Part shown: piece by piece, positions 1 through 6,999 of the stretch | Position numbering within the stretch: the stretch's first letter is position 1 | Layout: the number at the start of each line of letters is the position of its first letter | Source: an uncultured Bacteroidaceae bacterium | Lineage (GTDB): Bacteria; Bacteroidota; Bacteroidia; Bacteroidales; Bacteroidaceae | Direction of reading: 5' to 3' | Assembly (NCBI GenBank): GCA_904502235.1 | Contig: CAJGDP010000045.1 | Span: forward strand, 1-12,265 | Length of the DNA: 12,265 nt | Notes under the pieces: model-generated | Seen by the model: the letters and a program-made list of their open reading frames with translations, nothing else | The model's database searches: none | Told to the model about the DNA's origin: nothing | Translations under genes and position numbers: made by a program

Positions 1-239
1 ATGTAGCTCAAATTGCTCGTTTTCGTTCAATGATTGTAGAACTGTCTCAAATATGCAATTACATTGTATCCAAAGCTCAGATTATAGGCTCTTATACGAT
101 AGAAGAATATAATCTTGCTGTTGAATGTCAAAGGCAAATTGAAGAGTGCCATCAGCAGATAGCCAAGCATGGAACAATGACCGTCATAGATAGTATATCT
201 TTACTAATTGATGCCTTTAACAATCTTAACAGAAGATAA
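1..239 (+). CDS. 3' end of an unrecognised gene (C-terminal fragment)
   Basis: The reading frame is open from base 3 to a TAA at 237-239 and has no stop before the left edge, so this is most likely the last 79 codons of a longer gene rather than a 69-codon gene starting at the ATG at 30; nothing resembling a ribosome binding site precedes that ATG. The visible peptide is probably mostly helical, with heptad-like spacing of hydrophobic residues and several polar Gln/Glu positions (for example RQIEECHQQIAKH), and ends in AFNNLNRR. There is no signal peptide or membrane segment in the visible part. I do not recognise the family. Coding on this strand is plausible because the frame runs to the edge and the next real gene is also on the plus strand, but without the upstream portion the function cannot be stated. 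Confidence 0.55.
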   Translation, partial: VAQIARFRSMIVELSQICNYIVSKAQIIGSYTIEEYNLAVECQRQIEECHQQIAKHGTMTVIDSISLLIDAFNNLNRR

Positions 240-306
240 GAATAGGGATTCTGAACTGAGGTGGAGCAAAATTTTAGTGCATCCGTTTCTGTTTCAAATA
301 TTTTCA

Positions 307-407
307 CTACTTTGGCTTCGCCGAAGGTAGGCTTCGCCTCGGATGAACAAAATAAACTCATTTATTTTGTTCTTCTCTCGGCTTGCACTACCTTTGCACC
401 AAAGTAG
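307..407. repeat. Long imperfect palindrome, Bacteroidales-type intergenic repeat
   Basis: The outer arms CTACTTTGG (307-315) and CCAAAGTAG (399-407) are perfect complements. The inner arms GAACAAAATAAA (345-356) and TTTATTTTGTTC (361-372) are also perfect, separated by a 4-base loop (CTCA). Between them, AAGGTAG (324-330) pairs with CTACCTT (388-394). The left arm carries two copies of GGCTTCGCC (314-322 and 330-338), the first continuing into a small hairpin with CGAAG. The whole can fold into one long interrupted hairpin. I recognise this composition from intergenic regions of Bacteroides and Prevotella genomes; that recollection is not verified here. It could act as a dispersed mobile-type repeat, a transcript-end structure or both. 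There is no transposase in the window. Confidence 0.7.
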
Positions 408-548
408 GAACTCGACTCTGCGAGACACTGCAGAATGGTGCAGAAATCAGGTGGAGCAATAGCGGGAGATTACGTTTGTAGCGATTCTTTAACGCAAAGA
501 TATATAGCCATTTAGAAATGAAACTCATTTTCTGGTGGCACCACTGCA

Positions 549-575
549 AAAAAAAATATCCTGGATATTTTTTTT
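549..575. promoter_or_regulatory. Perfect 13-bp A/T-rich inverted repeat upstream of the nuclease gene
   Basis: Eight A, TATCC, a central T, GGATA and eight T form a perfect inverted repeat of 13-bp arms with a single-base centre. It ends 34 bp before the nuclease ATG at 610. Two readings are possible. It could be an operator for a dimeric regulator. Alternatively it is a short-stem terminator: the run of T after the arm would suit transcription entering from the left, and by symmetry from the right. The very low GC of the stem makes it a weak terminator, so I lean slightly to a regulatory site, without strong support. Confidence 0.35.
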
Positions 576-609
576 ATCTACAAATTTGGTAGAGAGTTAT
601 TGTTGCCGT

Positions 610-1383
610 ATGAAAAATCTTTTGAAAAAATCAATAATTGCGGTATTGTCGTTACTGATGTTTGCCGCGTGTGTGCGCGATTTCAAGTCGTGCAGGTATG
701 AGATCCCAATGTCGGGCGAGGATATCGCTGAGGTGTATATTGAACATACCGGCTACACGGTCTCTTTCAATCCCGAGACCAATATACCCAATTGGGTGGC
801 TTGGGAGTTGAATACCGAGAAACTGATTGAAAGGGAGAGTCGTAGTAACAAGTTCTTGCCCGATCCTAACATAGCGCCTCATTTGGCGGTAACTACCAAC
901 GATTACAAGCGTAGTGGCTGGGATAGAGGACATATGTGCCCCGCCGCCGACAATAAATGGCATTGGAAGGCGATGGACGAGAGTTTCTATATGACCAATA
1001 TCTGTCCTCAGAACCATAATCTGAACAGAGGCGACTGGAAAGAGCTGGAAGATGCTTGTAGACGATGGGCGGAGATTGAACCTGTATATATTGCCTGCGG
1101 ACCGATTCTTTATAAGGTTCCAAAGTATGGTTATATAGGAAAAGAGCATCAGATAAGGATTCCCGACGCTTTTTTCAAGGTTGTGCTTACCGGATTGCAA
1201 AGCGGCAATCCACGTGCTGTCGGGTTTATATACAAGAACGAGGCTGGTAACTACAAGAGAGACAAATATGTAAATTCCATAGACGAGGTGGAGCGCATTA
1301 CGTCGTTTGACTTCTTCTCGGAATTGCCTGATGACGTTGAAGAAACCATAGAGGCGGAGTACGATTTGGACGAATGGTCCTGA
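610..1383 (+). CDS. DNA/RNA non-specific endonuclease lipoprotein (DRGH/NUC1 type)
   Basis: Predicted 257-residue secreted nuclease of the Serratia nuclease/NUC1 (beta-beta-alpha metal) family, which cuts single- and double-stranded DNA and RNA using a bound divalent metal. The N-terminus has basic residues, a hydrophobic stretch and a lipobox-like FAAC with Cys21, so it should be a lipoprotein outside the cytoplasm. The catalytic motif WDRGHMCPA gives D105-R106-G107-H108, with His108 as the expected general base. TNICPQNHNLNRGDW follows, where Asn139 is the expected metal ligand, and Glu147 matches the conserved Glu of the next helix. I chose the ATG at 610 because it begins at the signal peptide; an upstream GTG at 535 would add 25 residues before it and spoil the export signal. 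The C-terminal 20 residues are strongly acidic. The gene converges with cdd, with only 5 bp between stops. Its likely job is nucleic acid degradation for nutrition or clearing extracellular DNA. Confidence 0.9.
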   Translation: MKNLLKKSIIAVLSLLMFAACVRDFKSCRYEIPMSGEDIAEVYIEHTGYTVSFNPETNIPNWVAWELNTEKLIERESRSNKFLPDPNIAPHLAVTTNDYKRSGWDRGHMCPAADNKWHWKAMDESFYMTNICPQNHNLNRGDWKELEDACRRWAEIEPVYIACGPILYKVPKYGYIGKEHQIRIPDAFFKVVLTGLQSGNPRAVGFIYKNEAGNYKRDKYVNSIDEVERITSFDFFSELPDDVEETIEAEYDLDEWS

Positions 1384-1388
1384 ACGGG

Positions 1389-1871
1389 TTACTCCAGAAC
1401 TTCGGAATCAAAGCACAGTGGCAGAAGCGGTTTTATGCCATCTTCAATAATATAACACTCTTCTGTTCCGTAAAGGATTATACGTATCGGGGTGTTGAAA
1501 CGTTTCTCGGTTTCAAGAATCACCTGACGGCATGCACCGCATGGTGTTATTGGTTTTGCCAATTCTCCCTCTTTTGTGCATGCTGCTATAGCCAAAGCCT
1601 TTACGGCTTTATCGGGATATTGTGAATTTGCCCAGAAGATTGTTGTACGCTCGGCACACAACCCCGAGGGGTATGCTGCATTCTCCTGATTTGTGCCACA
1701 AACCATTGTTCCGTCGCAAAGGCGCACCGCCGCACCTACGTTGAAACCTGAATAAACAGCATAGCTGTTGGCTGTGGCTTTGCGCGCCGCATCAACAAGT
1801 TTACGGTCTTCGGCAGAGAGTTCTTCGTATGAACATACTTTTACCTTGCTCTGTAGTATAATCTCTTTCAT
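1389..1871 (-). CDS. cdd: Cytidine deaminase
   Basis: A 160-residue cytosolic cytidine deaminase that converts cytidine and deoxycytidine to the uridine nucleosides in pyrimidine salvage. The zinc site is visible: CAE at 72-74 (Cys72 ligand, Glu74 proton shuttle) and PCGAC at 110-114 (Cys111 and Cys114 ligands). The SGFNVGAAV segment at 41-49 and NQENAAYPSG at 61-70 match the substrate-binding part of the homotetrameric CDA family. The length is slightly above the usual 130-150 residues because of an N-terminal extension of about 20 residues. I chose the ATG at 1871 because an upstream in-frame Met would only add 15 residues with no similarity to the family. The stop lies 5 bp from the stop of the convergent nuclease gene, so the two transcripts must overlap unless they end very abruptly. 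No terminator hairpin separates them. Confidence 0.93.
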   Translation of the reverse strand: MKEIILQSKVKVCSYEELSAEDRKLVDAARKATANSYAVYSGFNVGAAVRLCDGTMVCGTNQENAAYPSGLCAERTTIFWANSQYPDKAVKALAIAACTKEGELAKPITPCGACRQVILETEKRFNTPIRIILYGTEECYIIEDGIKPLLPLCFDSEVLE

Positions 1872-1935
1872 GAGGTTTGCTTTTATAAGGAAACAACCAA
1901 ATAACAAATTATTCATCGCGAAAATAACTTAAATC

Positions 1936-1966
1936 TTGCGTATGAGCAATTTATTCATTTAATTTG
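1936..1966 (+). promoter_or_regulatory. Bacteroidetes-type promoter for the glucosaminidase lipoprotein
   Basis: TTG at 1936-1938 is followed after 20 bp by TTAATTTG (1959-1966), one mismatch from the Bacteroidetes -7 consensus TAnnTTTG. Transcription would begin near 1973, about 18 bp before the ATG at 1991. Spacing and position fit well. The assignment is inference from the consensus. Confidence 0.45.
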
Positions 1967-1990
1967 TAGTTAATTAACAGAATATGTATT

Positions 1991-2953
1991 ATGAATAGAG
2001 TATTTTTTGCAATATGTGCATCGGTGTTTATGCTTACATCGTGTATGTCGGGCAAGCAGATGACCGGTAATTATGCGGGTGGAACTTCGCAGAGTGGAGA
2101 CTATAACGCGCGTTATATAGAGACCTATTACCCTATGGCTGTGGAGCAGATGAACCGTCATGGTATTCCTGCAAGTATCACGCTTGCACAGGCTTTGTTG
2201 GAGGGTGGAGCAGGACGAAGCGACCTTGTCCAGGAGGCAAACAATCACTTTGGTGTAAAGGCTGACAAACGTTGGCAGGGCCGCACCTATTCCAAGTGGG
2301 ATAATGGCAAATGGTGCAAGTTCCGTGTCTATAAGAATACGAGGGAATCTTATGAGGACCATTCCAAGTTCCTTATCTCGAACAGCAGGTATGATTTCCT
2401 TTTCGACCTTAAAAAGACTGATTACAAGGGATGGGCAAAGGGCTTGAAGAAGGCCGGGTATGCCGAGGACAGTGAATATCCCACAAAACTCATCAATCTT
2501 ATTGAGAGATATGGATTGCAGAAATACGATTCATACAAGGCTTCGGATATAAAGGTGAAGGATGATACCGTAGGTTCCGTAGATGCTCCTATCGGCTCGG
2601 AATCGTCCGGCAGACACGAACTGTTGAAGGCTAACGGCTTGATATATACTGTGGCAGAGTATGGAGATACTTTCGAGAGCCTGTCGGCAGAGTTCGGAAT
2701 TTCAAAACGCAAGTTGCGCAAGTATAACGACCTGTATAAGGGCTATGCAATAAATGCCGGCGACATAATATATCTTGAAAAGAAGAATAACAAGGCAAGA
2801 AAGGGGAATTCGTTCCACACGACACAGGCCGGTGAAAGTCTTTACAGCCTGTCGCAGAAGTATGGCATAAAACTGAAGAAACTCTATAAGATGAATCCCA
2901 TGTACAAGGAGTACGCAAAACTCAAAGTCGGGGATGTGATAGAATTGAGATAA
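1991..2953 (+). CDS. Lipoprotein glucosaminidase (GH73) with two LysM domains
   Basis: A 320-residue predicted peptidoglycan hydrolase. The N-terminus is a short signal peptide ending in LTSC, so Cys18 should be lipidated. Residues about 41-177 form a mannosyl-glycoprotein endo-beta-N-acetylglucosaminidase-like (GH73/FlgJ-type) domain. LAQALLEGGAGRSDLV carries the expected catalytic Glu71, followed by the characteristic NNHFGVKADKRWQG. This family cleaves the N-acetylglucosamine to N-acetylmuramic acid linkage in cell wall glycan. After a Ser/Asp-rich linker (about 183-212) come two LysM repeats, about 218-263 and 276-319, each with a GDTFESLS or GESLYSLS start and an N-x-(L/M)Y segment. LysM binds GlcNAc-containing glycan and would place the enzyme on peptidoglycan. 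The usual FlgJ-type motif is ALESGWG; here it is LLEGGAG, so the two residues after the Gly are smaller than usual. The gene is flanked by its own promoter-like site and a strong terminator, so it is probably monocistronic. Confidence 0.88.
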   Translation: MNRVFFAICASVFMLTSCMSGKQMTGNYAGGTSQSGDYNARYIETYYPMAVEQMNRHGIPASITLAQALLEGGAGRSDLVQEANNHFGVKADKRWQGRTYSKWDNGKWCKFRVYKNTRESYEDHSKFLISNSRYDFLFDLKKTDYKGWAKGLKKAGYAEDSEYPTKLINLIERYGLQKYDSYKASDIKVKDDTVGSVDAPIGSESSGRHELLKANGLIYTVAEYGDTFESLSAEFGISKRKLRKYNDLYKGYAINAGDIIYLEKKNNKARKGNSFHTTQAGESLYSLSQKYGIKLKKLYKMNPMYKEYAKLKVGDVIELR

Positions 2954-2956
2954 ACA

Positions 2957-2990
2957 AATAAAAGCTGCGCTCGTGAGCGCAGCTTTTATT
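2957..2990. terminator. Bidirectional intrinsic terminator
   Basis: Perfect 16-bp arms, AATAAAAGCTGCGCTC (2957-2972) and its complement (2975-2990), surround a GT centre. The stem has a GC-rich core with A-tracts and T-tracts on its two outer sides. It lies between the stop of the glucosaminidase gene (2953) and the stop of manA (2998-3000), which converge here, so it should end both transcripts. Confidence 0.88.
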
Positions 2991-2997
2991 GTTGTTG

Positions 2998-3960
2998 TTA
3001 AATCCAGCTTGTCAGCAGTTCGAGTTTCTCGTTTACTTCGAATTTCAGGTTCTCGACGTCGGCGGGAACAAGAATGCTTTCGCCCTGGCGTATTTCAACG
3101 GTGTTGCCTTTGTTGTCGGTTATGGTTCCGTTGCCTGCTGTGCAGATAAGTATCACAAATGAATCGAGGTTCTCCAATGGCATCTCGTATGCTTTTGTGA
3201 GCTTGAGTAATGATGTTGTGAAATAGTCGCACGATACCAATGGAACTCGCTCGTCGTTGCGCTCTTCGTAATATGTGCGGTAGTCGGGCAATACGGTATA
3301 ATCAATAGCGTCTTTGCTCAGTTCGGTATGCAGTTCTCGTGGATTGCCTTTGTCATCGAGACGGTTGAAGTCGTAGATACGGTATGTGATGTTCGATGTT
3401 TGCTGTATCTCGGCAATGAATGCACCTGCGCCAATTGAGTGGATGCGTCCGGCAGGAAGGAAGAAGAGGTCGCCCTTGTGTATGTCGTATTCCTTGAGCA
3501 GGTCGGTTATTGTGTTGTCGGCAATGCTCTGCTCGTATTCATCGGGTGTAACCTGCTTTGCAAAGCCTGAACGCAAGCGTGCGTTCTCGTCAGCATCGAC
3601 AACGTACCACATTTCGGTCTTTCCTTTTGACTGGTGGCGCTGCCAAGCCAATGCATCGTCGGGATGCACCTGGATTGAGAGATCCTGACGTGCGTCGATG
3701 AACTTGATGAGCAATGGGAATTCCATGCCAAAGCGTTCGAAGTTCTGTTTGCCAAGGAGTGTCTCCTTGTCTCGTGCAATGAGCTCGGGGATTGTCATGC
3801 CGTCATCGACTCCGCCTGCAACAACCGATTCGTTGCCCTTCACGCCCGAGATTTCCCAACTTTCGCCAATGGCTTTCATGTCGGTTTCGATACCTTTGTA
3901 TGGGGCAATCTTCTCACCGCCCCAAATCAATGATTTAAGAATTGGTCTGAACTTGTACAT
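2998..3960 (-). CDS. manA: Mannose-6-phosphate isomerase, class I
   Basis: A 320-residue zinc enzyme interconverting mannose 6-phosphate and fructose 6-phosphate, linking glycolysis to mannose use and to GDP-mannose or GDP-fucose supply for surface glycans. The type I cupin zinc ligands are visible: Gln97 and His99 in SIQVHPDD, Glu116 in GKTEMWYV and His174 in PAGRIHSIG. Arg194 in YRIYDFNR matches the conserved active-site arginine. The length agrees with short bacterial class I enzymes (about 310-330 residues, without the extra helical domain of the E. coli and yeast forms). The C-terminal part is a second cupin-like beta domain. The ATG at 3960 has an A-rich leader and no Shine-Dalgarno sequence. 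It is the last gene of a run with the FAD protein (17 bp upstream) and radA, and its stop abuts the bidirectional terminator. Confidence 0.93.
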   Translation of the reverse strand: MYKFRPILKSLIWGGEKIAPYKGIETDMKAIGESWEISGVKGNESVVAGGVDDGMTIPELIARDKETLLGKQNFERFGMEFPLLIKFIDARQDLSIQVHPDDALAWQRHQSKGKTEMWYVVDADENARLRSGFAKQVTPDEYEQSIADNTITDLLKEYDIHKGDLFFLPAGRIHSIGAGAFIAEIQQTSNITYRIYDFNRLDDKGNPRELHTELSKDAIDYTVLPDYRTYYEERNDERVPLVSCDYFTTSLLKLTKAYEMPLENLDSFVILICTAGNGTITDNKGNTVEIRQGESILVPADVENLKFEVNEKLELLTSWI

Positions 3961-3977
3961 ATTGTTTTTATTTAAGA

Positions 3978-5573
3978 TTATATGCCTAAATACTCTTTTG
4001 CCGACATAGCGCAGCGTTCACCATCTACAGCGGCTGAAACGATACCGCCTGCATAGCCTGCACCTTCACCGCATGGGAACAGTCCTTGTATGGTTACATG
4101 TTGCAGTGTTTCGTTGTCGCGTACTATGCGCACAGGTGATGATGTGCGTGTCTCTACGCCAATCATCGTGGCTTCCGATGTGAGGAAACCGCGCGATGTG
4201 CGTCCGAAGTGTTCAAAGCCACGCGCCAGACGTGTGGATACGAACTCGGGCAACCAGAAGTGCATGGGCGAAGAAATGAGTCCCGGAGCGTATGAACTGC
4301 GTGGCAAGTCGTAGCTTAGTTTGCGACGAACAAAGTCGGTCATGCGTTGTGCAGGAGCTGTCTGTTTGTAATTTCCCATGCGCCAGCAAAGGCGTTCAAG
4401 ACGTTCCTGAAAATTCATTACGCGAAGCGGAGAATCGTCGGGTACAGCCTCTATGTCTTCACATTCAATCTGCATTGATGGCAACAGCACATCTTCGGGA
4501 TTGACCTGTACCACCATGCCCGAGTTGCTCCATGCTCCGCCACGATGCGATGGCGACATTCCGTTTACGAGCAACTCCTTCTCGGCTGATGCCGACGGAA
4601 TTACCACACCGCCGGGGCACATGCAGAAACTGTATACACCGCGTCCGTCAACCTGTGTGGTGAAGCTGTATTCTGCCGCCGGCAGATATTTGCCTCTGCC
4701 ATTGGGTGAATGGTATTGTATGCGGTCGATAAGTTCCGAAGGATGCTCAAGGCGCACACCCACAGCAAAGCCTTTTGCTTCAAGTGCAACATTGTTGGCG
4801 TTGAGCCAACGATACACGTCTTTTGCGGAGTGTCCTGTGGCAAGAATCACGGCATCGGCAAGAATCTCGTCCTTGTTGGTTCTTATACCCTTTACGCAAC
4901 CGTCTTTTATGAGAATCTCTTCCATGCGTGTTTCAAAGCGTACCTCTCCGCCGCATGAGTTTATGGTATTCCTTATGTTTTCTATTACACGGGGCAGTTT
5001 GTCTGTTCCGATGTGTGGATGGGCATCTGCCAGAATCGATGTGCTTGCACCATGTTGGCAGAAAATGTTCAATATTCCTTCAATACTGCCACGTTTTTTA
5101 CTGCGTGTATAGAGCTTGCCGTCGGAGTATGCACCTGCACCGCCTTCGCCAAAACAGTAGTTGGATTCTGTGTTTACCGTATGTGTGCGTGAGATGTTCG
5201 CCAAATCAACCTTGCGTGTGCGTACGTCCTTTCCGCGCTCCACTACAATGGGGCGCAGTCCGTTTTCAATCAATTTGAGTGCGGCGAACAATCCTGCCGG
5301 TCCTGCACCCACCACAATTACTGGCTTGCATGCCGAAACATCGCCATAGTCGCGACGGACGAACTCATCGCCCTTAGGCATCTCGTTCACAAATACACGC
5401 ACCATAAGGTTTACATATATGGTGCGTTGACGTGCATCGATGCTGCGTCGTAACACCCGCACCGCCTTTATTGTGCGTACATCCATGCCTTTTTCGCGTG
5501 CGATGTATTGCATCAGCGACTGCTCGTTCGCGGCATCGCGTGGCTGTACTCTTATCTGGAATTCATGTATCAT
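3978..5573 (-). CDS. FAD-dependent dehydrogenase of uncharacterised family (COG2509-like)
   Basis: A 531-residue cytosolic flavoprotein of the large NAD(P)/FAD-dependent oxidoreductase superfamily, of the widespread bacterial 'FAD-dependent dehydrogenase' type whose substrate is not known. Residues about 1-80 form a small N-terminal domain without cofactor motifs. The dinucleotide-binding motif VGAGPAG follows at 88-94, with Glu112 at the end of beta-2 for the ribose contact. The family-typical NYCFGEGGAGAYSDGKLYTR lies near 138-157. A second FAD-contact motif, FPCGEGAGYAGGIVSAAVDG, is close to the C-terminus (about 498-517). There is no signal peptide or membrane segment. It starts 1 bp after the radA stop (TGA-T-ATG), which suggests translational coupling, and is followed 17 bp later by manA. 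The shared operon does not point to a shared pathway. I am sure of the fold and cofactor and unsure of the reaction. Confidence 0.85.
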   Translation of the reverse strand: MIHEFQIRVQPRDAANEQSLMQYIAREKGMDVRTIKAVRVLRRSIDARQRTIYVNLMVRVFVNEMPKGDEFVRRDYGDVSACKPVIVVGAGPAGLFAALKLIENGLRPIVVERGKDVRTRKVDLANISRTHTVNTESNYCFGEGGAGAYSDGKLYTRSKKRGSIEGILNIFCQHGASTSILADAHPHIGTDKLPRVIENIRNTINSCGGEVRFETRMEEILIKDGCVKGIRTNKDEILADAVILATGHSAKDVYRWLNANNVALEAKGFAVGVRLEHPSELIDRIQYHSPNGRGKYLPAAEYSFTTQVDGRGVYSFCMCPGGVVIPSASAEKELLVNGMSPSHRGGAWSNSGMVVQVNPEDVLLPSMQIECEDIEAVPDDSPLRVMNFQERLERLCWRMGNYKQTAPAQRMTDFVRRKLSYDLPRSSYAPGLISSPMHFWLPEFVSTRLARGFEHFGRTSRGFLTSEATMIGVETRTSSPVRIVRDNETLQHVTIQGLFPCGEGAGYAGGIVSAAVDGERCAMSAKEYLGI

Positions 5574-5574
5574 A

Positions 5575-6936
5575 TCAACCGAAAATTAAACGGAACGCCT
5601 CTTCTACTTTACCCACAGGTAGAACTTCTATGCCGAAGCGCGAGGTGTCAAGACGTTTCATATTGCTGCGTGGAACAATTATTTGTTTGAAACCGAGCTT
5701 TGCCGCTTCGCCGATGCGTTGCTCTATGCGGTTCACAGGGCGTATCTCGCCCGAAAGTCCCACCTCACCTGACATACATATCGTGGGCTCTATCTCCACA
5801 TCCATGTTGCTCGATAGAATTGCGCTTATTACCGAAAGGTCTATTGCCGGGTCGTTCACTCGCAAACCGCCGGCTATGTTCAGGTATACATCCTTCTGTG
5901 CTAGTTTAAATCCTACACGCTTTTCCAATACGGCTAGCAACATGTTCATTCTCCGCACGTCGAAGCCTGTTGCTGAACGCTGCGGAGTGCCGTATGCCGC
6001 TGTACTCACAAGCGCCTGTGTCTCTATGAGGAACGGGCTTACTCCCTCTATTGCCGATGCTATCGCAACACCGCTCATTCCTTTATGGCGTTCGCTAAGC
6101 AACAGTTCCGAAGGATTCGTAACCTTACGCAAACCGTCGCGCTGCATCTCGTATATGCCCAGTTCAGCCGTGCTTCCGAAACGGTTCTTTATTGAACGCA
6201 GCACTCTGTAAAGATGATGCTGGTCGCCCTCGAACTGGATGACCACATCCACAATATGCTCAAGAATCTTGGGACCGGCAATCGTGCCGTCTTTTGTTAT
6301 GTGTCCTATGAGGATTACGGGCACATTGTTCTCCTTCGCGAACTTGAGAAGCATAGCAGTACATTCGCGCACCTGTGAAATGCTACCCGGTGATGAATCC
6401 ACCGCTTCGCTGCTCATTGTCTGTATGGAGTCTATTACGAGCAGTTCGGGCTTTATGTTCTTTATATGTGTGAATATTGTCTCAAGTGATGTCTCGCATA
6501 CAATATGGCAGTTGCCTCTCTCGTGTGTAATGCGGTCGGCGCGCAACTTTATCTGCTGTACACTCTCCTCGCCCGATACATATAGTACATTGCGGTGAGG
6601 TAATCCCAGGATTGTCTGCAATACAAGTGTGGATTTGCCTATTCCGGGCTCACCACCAAGCAACACCAATGAGCCAGGGACAAGTCCGCCGCCCAGCACA
6701 CGGTTGAGTTCGCTGTCGCACATGTCCATACGTGGCAGTTCGTCTGTTGCCACGTCGTCTATGAGAATCGGTTGCGACTGTGCTCTGTCGCCGTTTGATA
6801 CGCGGGCAAGCGGAGTGTTGCGCACAACCTTTTCTGTGAAACTGTTCCATGCACCGCACGAAGGGCATTTGCCAGCCCATTTGGGCGACTCGTAACCACA
6901 TCCGTTACATAAAAATATACTTTTCTCTTTTGCCAT
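5575..6936 (-). CDS. radA: DNA repair protein RadA (Sms)
   Basis: A 453-residue RadA/Sms ATPase that drives branch migration of recombination intermediates together with RecA. Domains in order are: an N-terminal C4 zinc finger (Cys10, Cys13, Cys24, Cys27 in CNGCG and CPSCG); a RecA-like ATPase with Walker A GEPGIGKST at 95-103 and Walker B LLVIDS at 165-170; the RadA-specific KNRFG motif at 250-254; and a C-terminal Lon-protease-like domain (about 285-453) that serves as a structural scaffold. The length matches the family (about 450-460). The ATG at 6936 is directly before the zinc finger. It is the first gene of the radA - FAD dehydrogenase - manA run, with a promoter-like site at 7000-7030 and a small stem-loop in the leader. 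Nothing in the sequence looks degraded. Confidence 0.96.
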   Translation of the reverse strand: MAKEKSIFLCNGCGYESPKWAGKCPSCGAWNSFTEKVVRNTPLARVSNGDRAQSQPILIDDVATDELPRMDMCDSELNRVLGGGLVPGSLVLLGGEPGIGKSTLVLQTILGLPHRNVLYVSGEESVQQIKLRADRITHERGNCHIVCETSLETIFTHIKNIKPELLVIDSIQTMSSEAVDSSPGSISQVRECTAMLLKFAKENNVPVILIGHITKDGTIAGPKILEHIVDVVIQFEGDQHHLYRVLRSIKNRFGSTAELGIYEMQRDGLRKVTNPSELLLSERHKGMSGVAIASAIEGVSPFLIETQALVSTAAYGTPQRSATGFDVRRMNMLLAVLEKRVGFKLAQKDVYLNIAGGLRVNDPAIDLSVISAILSSNMDVEIEPTICMSGEVGLSGEIRPVNRIEQRIGEAAKLGFKQIIVPRSNMKRLDTSRFGIEVLPVGKVEEAFRLIFG

Positions 6937-6956
6937 TGCAGAATCTGTTATCTGGG

Positions 6957-6977
6957 GAACAACCGGATTTGTTGTTC
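6957..6977 (-). promoter_or_regulatory. Small stem-loop in the radA leader
   Basis: GAACAAC (6957-6963) and GTTGTTC (6971-6977) are perfect 7-bp arms around a 7-base loop. The element lies in the predicted 5' untranslated leader of radA, between the promoter-like site and the start codon at 6936. It could be an RNA hairpin or an operator. It has no T-run after it on the minus strand, so it is not an obvious terminator. Confidence 0.3.
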
Positions 6978-6999
6978 TTTATATTCTCATTGTTTCCTA

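Larger units (their letters stand above)
240..609. other. Gene-free intergenic stretch of 370 bp with repeats
   Basis: I see no convincing gene here. Short open frames exist on both strands, but they run through a palindrome and have no start context. The stretch holds a large imperfect palindrome (307-407), an 11-bp direct repeat AGGTGGAGCAA at 259-269 and 449-459, and a perfect A/T-rich inverted repeat at 549-575. A weak promoter-like sequence CAAATTTG (581-588, one mismatch to TAnnTTTG) lies 21 bp before the nuclease ATG at 610, but no good -33 TTG sits at the right distance, so it is not listed separately. Confidence 0.6.

Noticed and set aside
314..338. Two GGCTTCGCC copies as the beginning of a CRISPR-like or tandem array
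   Set aside because: Only two copies 16 bp apart, inside one arm of a palindrome, with no further spaced repeats and no cas genes.
152..361. Minus-strand open frame of 69 codons through the left part of the palindrome
   Set aside because: It overlaps the end of the first gene and owes its reading frame to the palindromic repeat; there is no start context or recognisable protein.
535..609. GTG start at 535 extending the nuclease N-terminus by 25 residues
   Set aside because: The extension would bury the lipoprotein signal peptide that begins at the ATG at 610, and it runs through the A/T inverted repeat.
652..1200. Minus-strand open frame of 182 codons inside the nuclease gene
   Set aside because: It is antisense to a clear DRGH nuclease with intact catalytic motifs, and its translation has no family resemblance.
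4453..5112. Plus-strand open frame of 219 codons inside the FAD dehydrogenase gene
   Set aside because: Antisense shadow; the minus-strand frame has the FAD motifs and a full-length protein.
5432..6211. Plus-strand open frame of 259 codons across radA and the FAD gene
   Set aside because: It spans the junction of two well-supported genes on the opposite strand, is Ser/Arg/Pro-rich in the way shadow frames are, and matches nothing.
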